From CAYNND01 sp964528735 (GTDB lineage Bacteria; Patescibacteriota; Minisyncoccia; Phycocordibacterales; UBA2100), in the NCBI GenBank assembly GCA_964528735.1, contig CAZGUV010000013.1:1-23668 (forward strand): 23,668 nt of DNA, written 5' to 3'. The position numbers and the translations under genes are program-made. How positions within the stretch are numbered: the stretch's first letter is position 1; each line of letters starts with the position of its first letter. Below the pieces are notes generated by a model. It searched no databases. It had not been told where the DNA came from and saw only the letters and a program-made list of their open reading frames with translations. Of the stretch, positions 6,059-14,100 are shown one piece after another.

Positions 6059-6865
6059 ATGCGTATCCGTCAGATACATGCGACCATCGCCATTCTCAGT
6101 ACATTGACTCTTTTTTCGATTGGGTACTGGTACATAAATGAGACAAGCGACGGATACCGACCACTTCTTCCCATACCAAAAGGCGAACGTGTGCCCTTTG
6201 GACCTCGAGCAGTCTATATTGAAGAGCGCACCGAGTACGCATCAATATCGGGTAGTTACCCACAATTTGACCACGGATCTGTTGCGCTCAATAACGAAAT
6301 ACGAAATGTGGTAAAAAATGCGATCGAAGAGCACAAGACAATGAGCGAAGCGAATTGGAAGGCGATGCAGGAAACGGCAGACCCCACAGAAGAAGCTCGC
6401 CCGACTCCGCAAGAACTCTTCCCGTTTACAGTGCGCTTTGAAACGACAGTGAGCAACGAATCGCTGATTAGTGTCATCATTCATATCGCTCAATACTCAG
6501 GAGGTGCGCACGGGACTACAAGCATGTACACATTTACATACGATGTTGCCCACAAAAAAATGCTCACACTCAAAGATATTTTCCAAGAGTACCCCGACTA
6601 TTTGGAGAAGCTTTCAATTGAATCAAGAAAGCAGCTCGCCGAACATTTTAAGAGTGTCTCTGGCGACGAAGCCCCTACACTCGATTTTCTTAAAGAAGGC
6701 ACGGAACCGAAGCCTGAGCTCTTCTCACTGTTCACCATCTCTCCAGAAGAAAACATGCTCACCGTGTACTTTAGTGTCTACCAAGTCGCACCGTATGCGT
6801 ATGGAGAGCAACGCATTATTGTCCCCCTTCCTCGCACTGACGAAACCCCTGAATGGCTGAAGTGA
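6059..6865 (+). CDS. Membrane-anchored DUF3298/RsiV-like (PdaC N-terminal-like) protein
   Basis: Function unknown. The 268-aa product begins with a single hydrophobic segment (about residues 8-26, ATIAILSTLTLFSIGYWYI), either a signal anchor or an uncleaved signal, so the rest should face outside. The outer region starts with SISGSYPQF and NNEIRNVVKNAIEEH. It continues with FTVRFETTVSNESLISVIIHIAQYSGGAHGTTSMYTFTYDV and ends with FTISPEENMLTVYFSVYQVAPYAYGEQRIIVPL. This is the pattern of DUF4163/DUF3298 domains, found in the anti-sigma factor RsiV (where it binds lysozyme) and in PdaC. An RsiV-like role has no support here since no sigma factor is adjacent. The methyltransferase gene starts 1 nt after its stop (TGA-t-ATG), so the two form an operon. 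Confidence 0.8.
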   Translation: MRIRQIHATIAILSTLTLFSIGYWYINETSDGYRPLLPIPKGERVPFGPRAVYIEERTEYASISGSYPQFDHGSVALNNEIRNVVKNAIEEHKTMSEANWKAMQETADPTEEARPTPQELFPFTVRFETTVSNESLISVIIHIAQYSGGAHGTTSMYTFTYDVAHKKMLTLKDIFQEYPDYLEKLSIESRKQLAEHFKSVSGDEAPTLDFLKEGTEPKPELFSLFTISPEENMLTVYFSVYQVAPYAYGEQRIIVPLPRTDETPEWLK

Positions 6866-6866
6866 T

Positions 6867-7559
6867 ATGGACATCACCTCAATTTTTGTCTGCACCCTAG
6901 CGCTACTGCTTCTCTACATTCTCTACACCGATGGAGCACATTTTGGAAAGAAAGTCGTGCGTGCCTTTTATTGGTTTTATACTCCATTCTATGATTCAGG
7001 AAAGCTCTTAACACGTTTGCGAAATCGACAAGTGCGAGAAATGCTACGCACGCATATATTACCACTGAGTGGTACTCATCTTGACGTCGCTACAGGCACT
7101 GGAAGAATAATCCGTATTCTACTCGATGAAAAAGGGTGGTCAGGTACGCACCTCGGTACTGATTACACGAGACGGATGATTCACTATGCGATGGACAAAA
7201 CTCCACTTGAGAAGCGGTACCGCGTATCGTATGCGTACGCAGATGCAAACACGATAGACTGCGGGAGCTTCACACTAGTGACATGTTTTGAGGCGCTCGA
7301 GTTGTTTGACTCTCCGATTGCGGTGCTCAAGCGCCTCATGAACCATGTCGAACCTGGTGGATATATATGTTTTACAAAATTACGTGAATATTTTGTACCT
7401 CTCATCCCTCGAAAAGGATTTTCTAGAAAAGAGGTCGAACGCATTGCGAAAGAATCTGACATAGAAATGCTCGTATATAAAGCACAGCTTGGCTCTCGAT
7501 ATGAAATATGTATCGGGAGAAAACTACCAACTCCCGCTCGCACCACCACCTCCAGATGA
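6867..7559 (+). CDS. Membrane-anchored class I SAM-dependent methyltransferase
   Basis: The 230-aa product has an N-terminal hydrophobic segment (residues about 4-21) and a Rossmann methyltransferase domain. Motif I is LDVATGTGRIIRILLDEKGW, motif II THLGTDYTRRMIHYA with the ribose-binding acidic residue. Then come motif III/IV (YADANTIDCGSFTLVTCFEALELFDS) and post-motif MNHVEPGGYICFTKL. The substrate is not recognisable. A membrane tether suggests a lipid, quinone or envelope substrate, but this is inference. Its 3' end overlaps the convergent TPM-domain gene by 36 bp, and the last residues (ARTTTSR) are read from DNA whose other strand encodes a Gly-rich tail. Confidence 0.82.
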   Translation: MDITSIFVCTLALLLLYILYTDGAHFGKKVVRAFYWFYTPFYDSGKLLTRLRNRQVREMLRTHILPLSGTHLDVATGTGRIIRILLDEKGWSGTHLGTDYTRRMIHYAMDKTPLEKRYRVSYAYADANTIDCGSFTLVTCFEALELFDSPIAVLKRLMNHVEPGGYICFTKLREYFVPLIPRKGFSRKEVERIAKESDIEMLVYKAQLGSRYEICIGRKLPTPARTTTSR

Positions 7560-8408
7560 GCCCCCTCCAAAACCACCGAAGCCTCCTGAACTACCACCAA
7601 AACCTCCCCCACTCCCTCCACCAATCCACCACGGGTGGTCATAGCCATTTCTCACATCATGCTGATAGGTACTTGAAACAATATAGTCAAAAAATGCTCC
7701 AAACGCGGTCAACCCCGCAATCATGAATGCGTAGGTGATGAGAGAAAATCCAAACGGATCAAAGAGTGCGACTCCGCTACTACCGACAAACCCAAGCGCT
7801 CCTCCCGGCCACCACTCTTTTGTTCTACCCAATATTGCCGCTCCCCATTGAATGATAAAGAGGCCAAAGAAAACAAGCGGAACAACCCAGTCACCCACAT
7901 TTTCCTCAGTTACTGACTCTGCTGTGTATTCGCCTTTTACTGCTTCGATGATTGATGTGACTGCTCCCCGTGCTGCGCCATCATAGTCACTATTTTTTAG
8001 TGCTGGCACCATCTGATTTCTGATGATGCTGTCAGCAATACTGTCGGGGAGCGCGCCCTCAAGACCGTATCCAACTTCAATGCGCACTTTTCTATCCTCA
8101 ATCGCGAGCAACACCAGCACTCCATTGTCTTTGTCTTTCGTACCTATTCCCCATTCCTGAAAGAGTTTTTCTGCATAATTTTCAATATAGTCGTCACCAA
8201 TCGTAGGCACTGTAACTACCGAGATTTGATTTGATGATACTGTTTGTTCAGCGCTAAGCACAGATTCAAGCTCTGCCTGAGTACTGTCTGTGATGACGTT
8301 TGCAAAATCATTCACATAGCCAGTCGGTGAACCGGGAGATGTATACGCAAAAACAGCACTGGGTAGTAGCGCGGTGAGGCACACTACGAGTGCTGTTTTT
8401 TTGAACAT
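7524..8408 (-). CDS. TPM-domain (YgcG/Psb32-type) membrane protein with Gly-rich tail
   Basis: The 294-aa product has a signal peptide (about residues 1-21, ending AVFA). A TPM domain follows: GYVNDFANVITDSTQAELESVL, DNGVLVLLAIEDRKVRIEVGYGLEGALPDSIADSIIRNQMVPALKNSDYDGA. Next come two membrane segments (about residues 172-190 and 213-240) and a Gly/Ser-rich C-terminus (GGGSGGGFGG...ASGSW), which is the usual architecture of this family. TPM proteins are linked to membrane-protein turnover or envelope stress, but the biochemical role is unsettled. It starts 1 nt after the lemA stop (TAG-t-ATG). The lemA-TPM pairing recurs in many bacteria and supports both calls. The C-terminal end overlaps the convergent methyltransferase by 36 bp. 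Confidence 0.9.
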   Translation of the reverse strand: MFKKTALVVCLTALLPSAVFAYTSPGSPTGYVNDFANVITDSTQAELESVLSAEQTVSSNQISVVTVPTIGDDYIENYAEKLFQEWGIGTKDKDNGVLVLLAIEDRKVRIEVGYGLEGALPDSIADSIIRNQMVPALKNSDYDGAARGAVTSIIEAVKGEYTAESVTEENVGDWVVPLVFFGLFIIQWGAAILGRTKEWWPGGALGFVGSSGVALFDPFGFSLITYAFMIAGLTAFGAFFDYIVSSTYQHDVRNGYDHPWWIGGGSGGGFGGSSGGFGGFGGGSSGGGGASGSW

Positions 8409-8409
8409 A

Positions 8410-9027
8410 CTAGTTAAAGTCTACTTTCGGTGCATTTTCTGCTCCGTCTGCTGCTTCAAACATTTCACGTGAGCCAAATCCAAAGAGTGATGCGACAAGT
8501 CCCCCCGGGAATCGCTTTGTAGCGATTTGGTAGACTCCGACTGCTTCGTTGTATCGTCCTCGCTCAACTGAGATACGATTTTCCGTCCCTGCATTTTCTG
8601 CCATGAGTGCTTGTACTGTTTCTACCGAGCGAAGTTGTGGATAGTTTTCCATCACGACAAGGAGTCGCGCAAACGCTGATTCGATTTGATTTGCCGCTTC
8701 TACTTTCTGAGAGGTTGTACCTGCTCCTGCATATCGAGTGCGAGCTTCTGCTAGTGCTGAAAATACTTCTTTCTCTTGTGACATCGCTCCCTCCACTGCT
8801 CCGACAAGGTTCGGGATGAGATCGAGTCGTCGCTGGTATTGTGTTTCGACTTGCGCCCACTGCGTATCAACCGCCTGTGCCTTTGTAACAAGCGAGTTGT
8901 ACGTTGTCATCACCCATATAACGGCGATAACAAGGACAATAATTGCGATACCCTTTCCGCTCAATAGTTTAACAAATTGTTGCGGTGCCTGAGCTGGTAC
9001 CGGCTGGTTTTGTGTTTGTGGTTCCAT
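8410..9027 (-). CDS. LemA family protein
   Basis: The 205-aa product has a Pro/Gln-rich N-terminus, one membrane helix (about residues 25-45, GIAIIVLVIAVIWVMTTYNSLV) and the helical LemA core. The core includes AQAVDTQWAQVETQYQRRLDLIPNLVGAVEG, YPQLRSVETVQALMAENAGTENRISVERGRYNEAV and a C-terminal FPGGLVASLFGF. These match the family signatures (WxxVExQYQRRxDLIPNLV, ENRIxxxRxxYNxxV, FP). LemA proteins are predicted four-helix extracytoplasmic proteins of unclear function. The start at 9027 is preferred over an upstream in-frame start at 9141, because the -10-like TACTAT lies 6 nt before it and the extra 38 residues are unlike the family. Confidence 0.93.
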   Translation of the reverse strand: MEPQTQNQPVPAQAPQQFVKLLSGKGIAIIVLVIAVIWVMTTYNSLVTKAQAVDTQWAQVETQYQRRLDLIPNLVGAVEGAMSQEKEVFSALAEARTRYAGAGTTSQKVEAANQIESAFARLLVVMENYPQLRSVETVQALMAENAGTENRISVERGRYNEAVGVYQIATKRFPGGLVASLFGFGSREMFEAADGAENAPKVDFN

Positions 9028-9033
9028 GAGGAA

Positions 9034-9061
9034 ATAGTACCAAAAACAAGGGGGGTGTAAA
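9034..9061 (-). promoter_or_regulatory. Promoter of lemA-TPM operon
   Basis: Minus-strand TTTACA (9056-9061), 16-nt spacer, then TGG-TACTAT (hexamer 9034-9039). It ends 6 nt before the ATG at 9027. Confidence 0.6.
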
Positions 9062-9076
9062 GGAAGGAGCAACTCA

Positions 9077-11086
9077 TTATTCTCTAAATTGGCCCAGTGG
9101 CACAACCGTCGGCACCTCTGCAGATATCGCCCCCACCTCATACGCTCGCTCTTCAGTTGGTGCGATGGTTTGGTTGGTCAGTGTTTCTGAAGTGAATATT
9201 CCTGATGCAGGGTCAATAGTTCGTGCGTATATATCGAAGGTATCAGTGGTGTCCGTAATCTGTGGGTTTTCTGCAAGAAAGGCTTGGTTGTCTCGAGCTG
9301 AGACATAGTATCTGACTGTTTCTCCTTCAGGGACGAATATCCACTCATGGATGCCTTGATTGTCTCCTGAGACGATACTGCCTGCGATTTGGTTCTCGTA
9401 CTCTCCTGTTTGATAGTTCACACCGATGTGGCGACCGTCTGGGGTGATGGCGTGGAGGTCGAGGTCGGGTTGAACGTCAGATTCAGATGGCGCATAGAAG
9501 GGATAGAAGTGGGCGCAAGATTCAGGATAATTTCCGTATGTTCGTGATTTATTTACATAATAGCAAGCCTCACCTTCGCGAATTATGAATTGATTTACAA
9601 TGATTACACATCCGTACACAAGAAACACAATGACAAGAATTACTCTTGCAATTTTTGTTAGTCGAAAGAACAAGGTCTTTTTAAAACCTGAATCTTTTTT
9701 GCGAAACATGTACACCGCACCCCATATGAGCGCAACGAGGGTGAGGCAGAGTATGAGGTGGAAAATGTCTTTAATATACGGAAGAATGAAAAAGACCGGA
9801 TTAGGTGGCCGCATTGAGAAAAACCCAAATTGACTCGTCAAAGATTTTTCATGCGGATTCAAAACTACTCCTGTATGTCTTTGGGTTTGCTCAGCTATTG
9901 AAACATCACTAATTGCAATTTGAATTTGTTTCTTGCCATCTTGTGTCCGCGCATTCACAAGGGAGAACTTCACAAGATTGTTCCAATCAGTGTATGTAGG
10001 ATTATCCGCTGAGAGTATTCCATTTGAAGGAACTGCAACCGTCCATTTTTCTGCGTAAAGATTACCCAAAAGCGTATAGCCGTACTTACTATTCCCAAAT
10101 GTGTTTACATAATAAATAGGGGCATACGTGTTAAGCGCACCAGGTAATGCGCTATCCCATTCACTTACAGTTCGATTTCTGTGCTCAACAACGTAAAACC
10201 TTGAAGCGTCTGCACTCGTACTTTCACTCAAATTATATCGCGGCACAGCATCTTTATAATCATACTGCCCGAGTGCAGTGACCCAGAATGTTGGGTAGTC
10301 ACTTTTTTTATATACCGAATATTGAAGCCACCCGAGAAATTCCTGAGTAAATGAAGACATGAGGCTAGGGGTTTTCCCGAAATCATTTGCGTTACCTTGG
10401 GCCATAACATCAAACGCGCCATGACTATCTTCGACATTATCTACATTCAACGGATTTCTGGAGTAAAAACCTGTTTTGTAAAGGTCAGGTGTAAAAGTTT
10501 CTTGCGGCGTCAATAAACCTCCAACGATATGCCCAAGCTCGTGAATATCTGTGCCGACATCAGTCGTCTCTGCTGAAATAAATGAATGAAAAGTAAAAAA
10601 ATCATCTACTACCGGAATAGCTTGTGCACGTATGTACGCATCAACTACCCCGGTAGAGTACTTAACATGTACTGCATCATATTCTGCTACCGTGGGGCTT
10701 ACGAAGGGTAAAATATCTTGAATGAGACTTGTTGCATGACGCCCCTCATAGTAGTCTTTTGTTTTCGCTGGATTAGTCACTTTGTACCACTCTCCACCGT
10801 TATCAAATATTGTAAATTGAAAATTAACTGTATTCTTTGAGACTTCTCGATAGTATTCAGTTACGCAGAAGTAGAAGTCTTCATAAAAACTTTTGTCATG
10901 CCCATGTGGGTAGGTCTTCTCTGGTATGAGTTTGCATGGTTGTGCGGTGATTGGGGTTGAGACATGTGATACATCGTATGGTTCTGCAAGGATGACGGCG
11001 ACATTGAGGTTTCGCGGAACGCTGTCCGACGCATGTAAAAGAATAGGAGCGAGCAGAAGGCTCAAAAACAACAGAGCACCTTTCAT
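9077..11086 (-). CDS. Membrane-anchored M6-like zinc metalloprotease (small paralogue)
   Basis: A 669-aa predicted surface protease. A signal peptide (about residues 1-19) is followed by an M6 (immune inhibitor A-like) domain with the zinc motif HELGH at residues 182-186 and PDLY 14-17 residues beyond it. GAFDVMAQG and SSFTQEFLGWLQY, the M6 'WDLMsxG...lGW' block, come next. A membrane hairpin sits near residues 442-461 and 478-496, with a basic loop (RKKDSGFKK) that puts both large domains outside. A small C-terminal beta-rich domain starts near residue 540. Two Cys around the PHGHDKSFYEDFYFC segment are shared with the paralogue. Compared with classical M6 (HExxHxxGxPDxYD), there is an insertion between the Gly and PDLY. 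The promoter TATACT ends 6 nt before this ATG. A second ATG 4 nt upstream is out of frame. Native substrate is unknown. Confidence 0.85.
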   Translation of the reverse strand: MKGALLFLSLLLAPILLHASDSVPRNLNVAVILAEPYDVSHVSTPITAQPCKLIPEKTYPHGHDKSFYEDFYFCVTEYYREVSKNTVNFQFTIFDNGGEWYKVTNPAKTKDYYEGRHATSLIQDILPFVSPTVAEYDAVHVKYSTGVVDAYIRAQAIPVVDDFFTFHSFISAETTDVGTDIHELGHIVGGLLTPQETFTPDLYKTGFYSRNPLNVDNVEDSHGAFDVMAQGNANDFGKTPSLMSSFTQEFLGWLQYSVYKKSDYPTFWVTALGQYDYKDAVPRYNLSESTSADASRFYVVEHRNRTVSEWDSALPGALNTYAPIYYVNTFGNSKYGYTLLGNLYAEKWTVAVPSNGILSADNPTYTDWNNLVKFSLVNARTQDGKKQIQIAISDVSIAEQTQRHTGVVLNPHEKSLTSQFGFFSMRPPNPVFFILPYIKDIFHLILCLTLVALIWGAVYMFRKKDSGFKKTLFFRLTKIARVILVIVFLVYGCVIIVNQFIIREGEACYYVNKSRTYGNYPESCAHFYPFYAPSESDVQPDLDLHAITPDGRHIGVNYQTGEYENQIAGSIVSGDNQGIHEWIFVPEGETVRYYVSARDNQAFLAENPQITDTTDTFDIYARTIDPASGIFTSETLTNQTIAPTEERAYEVGAISAEVPTVVPLGQFRE
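9267..9466. repeat. 200-bp perfect direct repeat, copy 1
   Basis: Read base by base, this segment is identical to 12775-12974. It encodes residues 541-607 of the small protease, in the same frame as in the large one. The flanks diverge immediately on both sides. Confidence 0.95.
10836..10942. repeat. Near-identical 107-bp tract shared with the large protease, copy 1
   Basis: Matches 14365-14471 with 5 differences by eye. It encodes the PCKLIPEKTYPHGHDKSFY region in both proteases, again far more alike than the surrounding sequence. Confidence 0.9.
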
Positions 11087-11092
11087 CCATTT

Positions 11093-11098
11093 AGTATA
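11093..11098 (-). promoter_or_regulatory. -10 box of the small protease gene
   Basis: Minus-strand TGG-TATACT followed by AAATGG (6 nt) and the ATG at 11086. It lies 14 nt after the stop of the large protease, so the downstream gene has its own promoter. A TGACGT 18 nt upstream may be the -35. Confidence 0.6.
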
Positions 11099-11111
11099 CC
11101 ACTCGAATGCG

Positions 11112-14100
11112 CTAATACGTCACCAAAACCCCTCCCCCTTCTGTTGTCACTGTCGGTGATACAAATCCATCTCGAGTTGTTGTCGTATGTGAGTTTCCTG
11201 TCTTCACTTTGATTTTTGTCTCATCTTTCAGTCTCTTGTAGTTGAAGATATACCGCTCGACCCCATGAATAGTCACACGCGAGTCGAGGTCTTTGAGTTG
11301 GTTGTTTGCGCTGAGCGACCAGTCGTACATGATGGTGGTATTTGGCACTGAGGTGGTGACTCCGTTTCTTGTAATACTGTTGAAGGTGAGTTTGAGTTTC
11401 GTTGCAGACTCTTTGTATTTAGTGAGATTAATGGTGGTGATGTTTCCTGCTGCATCAGTGAGGGTGATGGTGTTGCCTGTGTGGGCAAATGTCGGCTGTT
11501 CATCGACAGAGTCCACCGCTGAAAGTACGACGTCTTTCAGGGTCATACTAAAAACGGTCTGCAGCTCTGGCGGTGTGCCGTCAGTGATGGTGAGTGTTGC
11601 GGGCACGAAGTCAGAGAAGGTGTATGTCGCAGATGCGAGAGAGCCTTCAGTACAAGTGATTGGGTAGATACCGACCGGTGATGTAGTTGTTGCGGTAGTT
11701 GTACATGATGCACTTCCTGTGGTGCTGCTTGCTGCTGTATCACTGTTCATAAAGCCTGAGAGCGTGTATGTGAGTGCCGGGAGTGGCTTTCCCTGTACCA
11801 TCGTCTTGTCATGCGCTGTGACCGTGAGCGGTCGGATGATGATTGCAGGCTCGACAGTGAGTGTGCCGTCAACAAATGTAGTGAGTGCGTAGGTATTTGA
11901 TTCGAGCGTGCCGACAGTACAGACAATCGGGTATGCACCTGGCGCTGAAGAGGGGCCCGCAGTTGTACTGCATGCGGGGGTACCATCTGTACTACTCTCC
12001 TTTGTATCACTTCCGAGAAAGCCGGTGATGGTGGTAGTGAGTGGTGGGACTGCCTGCCCTTCTGTCATGGTCTTGTCGTCAGCAGTCACGGTGAGTCGTG
12101 GAAGTATCGTGAGGACTCCTTCGGTGTAGGTTGTGATGATGTATGTAGATGAGCTCAGTGTACCGACAGTACAGGTAATTGGGTACGTTCCGATTGGTGA
12201 GGTGTTTGTTGCGGTTGTGACACAGTCAGGAGTGCCTGTTGTTGTGCTCTCCGCAGTGTCAGTGCCGAGGAAACCTCCGATTGTTGCAGTGAGTGTCGGG
12301 ATATCACTACCTTCTGGAATAGTGAGGTCATCTCCGGTCACCGTGAGCGTCGGTGCGATGGTGAGGGTTCCACTTGTGTAACTGGCGATAGCATAATCTT
12401 CTGAGGCGAAGTCCCCTCGTGTGCAAGTAATCGGATAGGTACCGACTGGTGAGGTATTTGTTGCGGTTGTTGTGCACGCGATAGAACCTGTGGTACTACT
12501 TTCTGTTGTATCACTCTCCTCAAAACCAGAGAGTGTATATGAGAGCAGTGGGATTTCTGCGCCGAGCGGTATGCGCTGGTTGTCGGCTGTCACAGTAAGT
12601 GCACGCGTTGCAGTAACTGATGGATTTTCAGATGTACCAGAGAGTTCAAATGTTCTTTGTTCAGTTGGTTCAATTGCCTGATTTGTCAAAACTTCTGAAG
12701 TGGAGATTCCTATCGCTGGATCTATGGTGCGCGAGTAGATATCGAATGTGTCAGTTTTGTTTGTGAGATTTGAATTTTCTGCAAGAAAGGCTTGGTTGTC
12801 TCGAGCTGAGACATAGTATCTGACTGTTTCTCCTTCAGGGACGAATATCCACTCATGGATGCCTTGATTGTCTCCTGAGACGATACTGCCTGCGATTTGG
12901 TTCTCGTACTCTCCTGTTTGATAGTTCACACCGATGTGGCGACCGTCTGGGGTGATGGCGTGGAGGTCGAGGTCAGCATTTTTTCCATCACCTGTAGATG
13001 CATAAAAGCTATTTTTAAAACATTCTGAATTGTACGAAGTGCATTGTCTCCATCCGGAATAGTGGTGCGCACCGATTAGTGATACGATGTATAAAACTAG
13101 AAATGCAAAAAATGCAATTCTTATTTTTTTCTGGTGCTTATTTGTATACTTTCTATTTCCTTTTTTAACAAGATAAAGAATTATTTCAATAGAAATGAAC
13201 AACCCAATGAGAGTTAGCATGGTCACAAAGAGCTCCCACCTAAAGAAAAAGGCGGCATCGGAAATAAGAATCGGCAATAGCTCACTCGCGCTTGGCCTTC
13301 CAATTTCTCCAAAAGTTTCATTCTGGGCTGTATTCTTAAAATCTGAGTTTGTACGTAATACAAAACCTTTCATGTGTTCACCACTTACTTCTTCAGTTAA
13401 CTCACTCACTTTAACCTGAGTTTGTTGAAGGCCATTTACATTTCTATTCCCGACTACTGAGAAAGATACGAGATTATCCCAATCGCGATACACACCTTGA
13501 TTTGTAGAGAGAACAGCACCCATCGGGGTTGTAATAGTATTGTATTCTAGTCTTGCTTTAAATTTGGTAATGGGGTTTGCCCAGCCATCATTCCCAAATA
13601 AACTGTTATGAAGTCCAGGCTGGACATAGTACAGAACAATTTTTGATGATTCACTCCCAGTCGGAACGGAGCTGTCCCACACTCCAAGAGTTTTATCTCT
13701 TTTCTCAATAATGTAGTAATTACTAAAATCTACCGATGATGATTCACTCAAATTGTATCTAAAAACGGGACTGCCAAATGATAGTTGCGAAAGCGGTGTC
13801 ACCCATTGCGTTGGGTAAGAAGACTTACTAAATGTATCGTACTCGAGGAGACCAAGAAATTCTTGAGTAAATGAAGAAGGATGCGGCGGATTTGCTTGTG
13901 CTTCATTTAGATATCCTTCTGCCATTAAATCCCACTTTCCATTTGTGTGATCACCTAAAATAGAAATTGTATCTTCTACACTCATTCCCATCTCATACAA
14001 ATCAGGAAATAGGGCACCTCCAGAATTTAGTTTGGAGCCCAGTATATGCCCGAGCTCATGCGCATCTACTCCAAACCCTTCAAACTCAGAAGTTGTTGCG

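Noticed and set aside
6863..6865. TGA read as glycine (Gracilibacteria-like code)
   Set aside because: TGA ends several complete family-length proteins here, and no in-frame TGA interrupts a recognised gene.
11581..12599. CRISPR array or DNA-level satellite
   Set aside because: The regular spacing of about 250 bp comes from protein-level MBG repeats in one reading frame; repeats are diverged and there are no spacers.
9267..12974. Insertion sequence or transposon between the two direct repeats
   Set aside because: No transposase, terminal inverted repeats or target duplications are seen; the repeats are coding and in frame in two paralogues.
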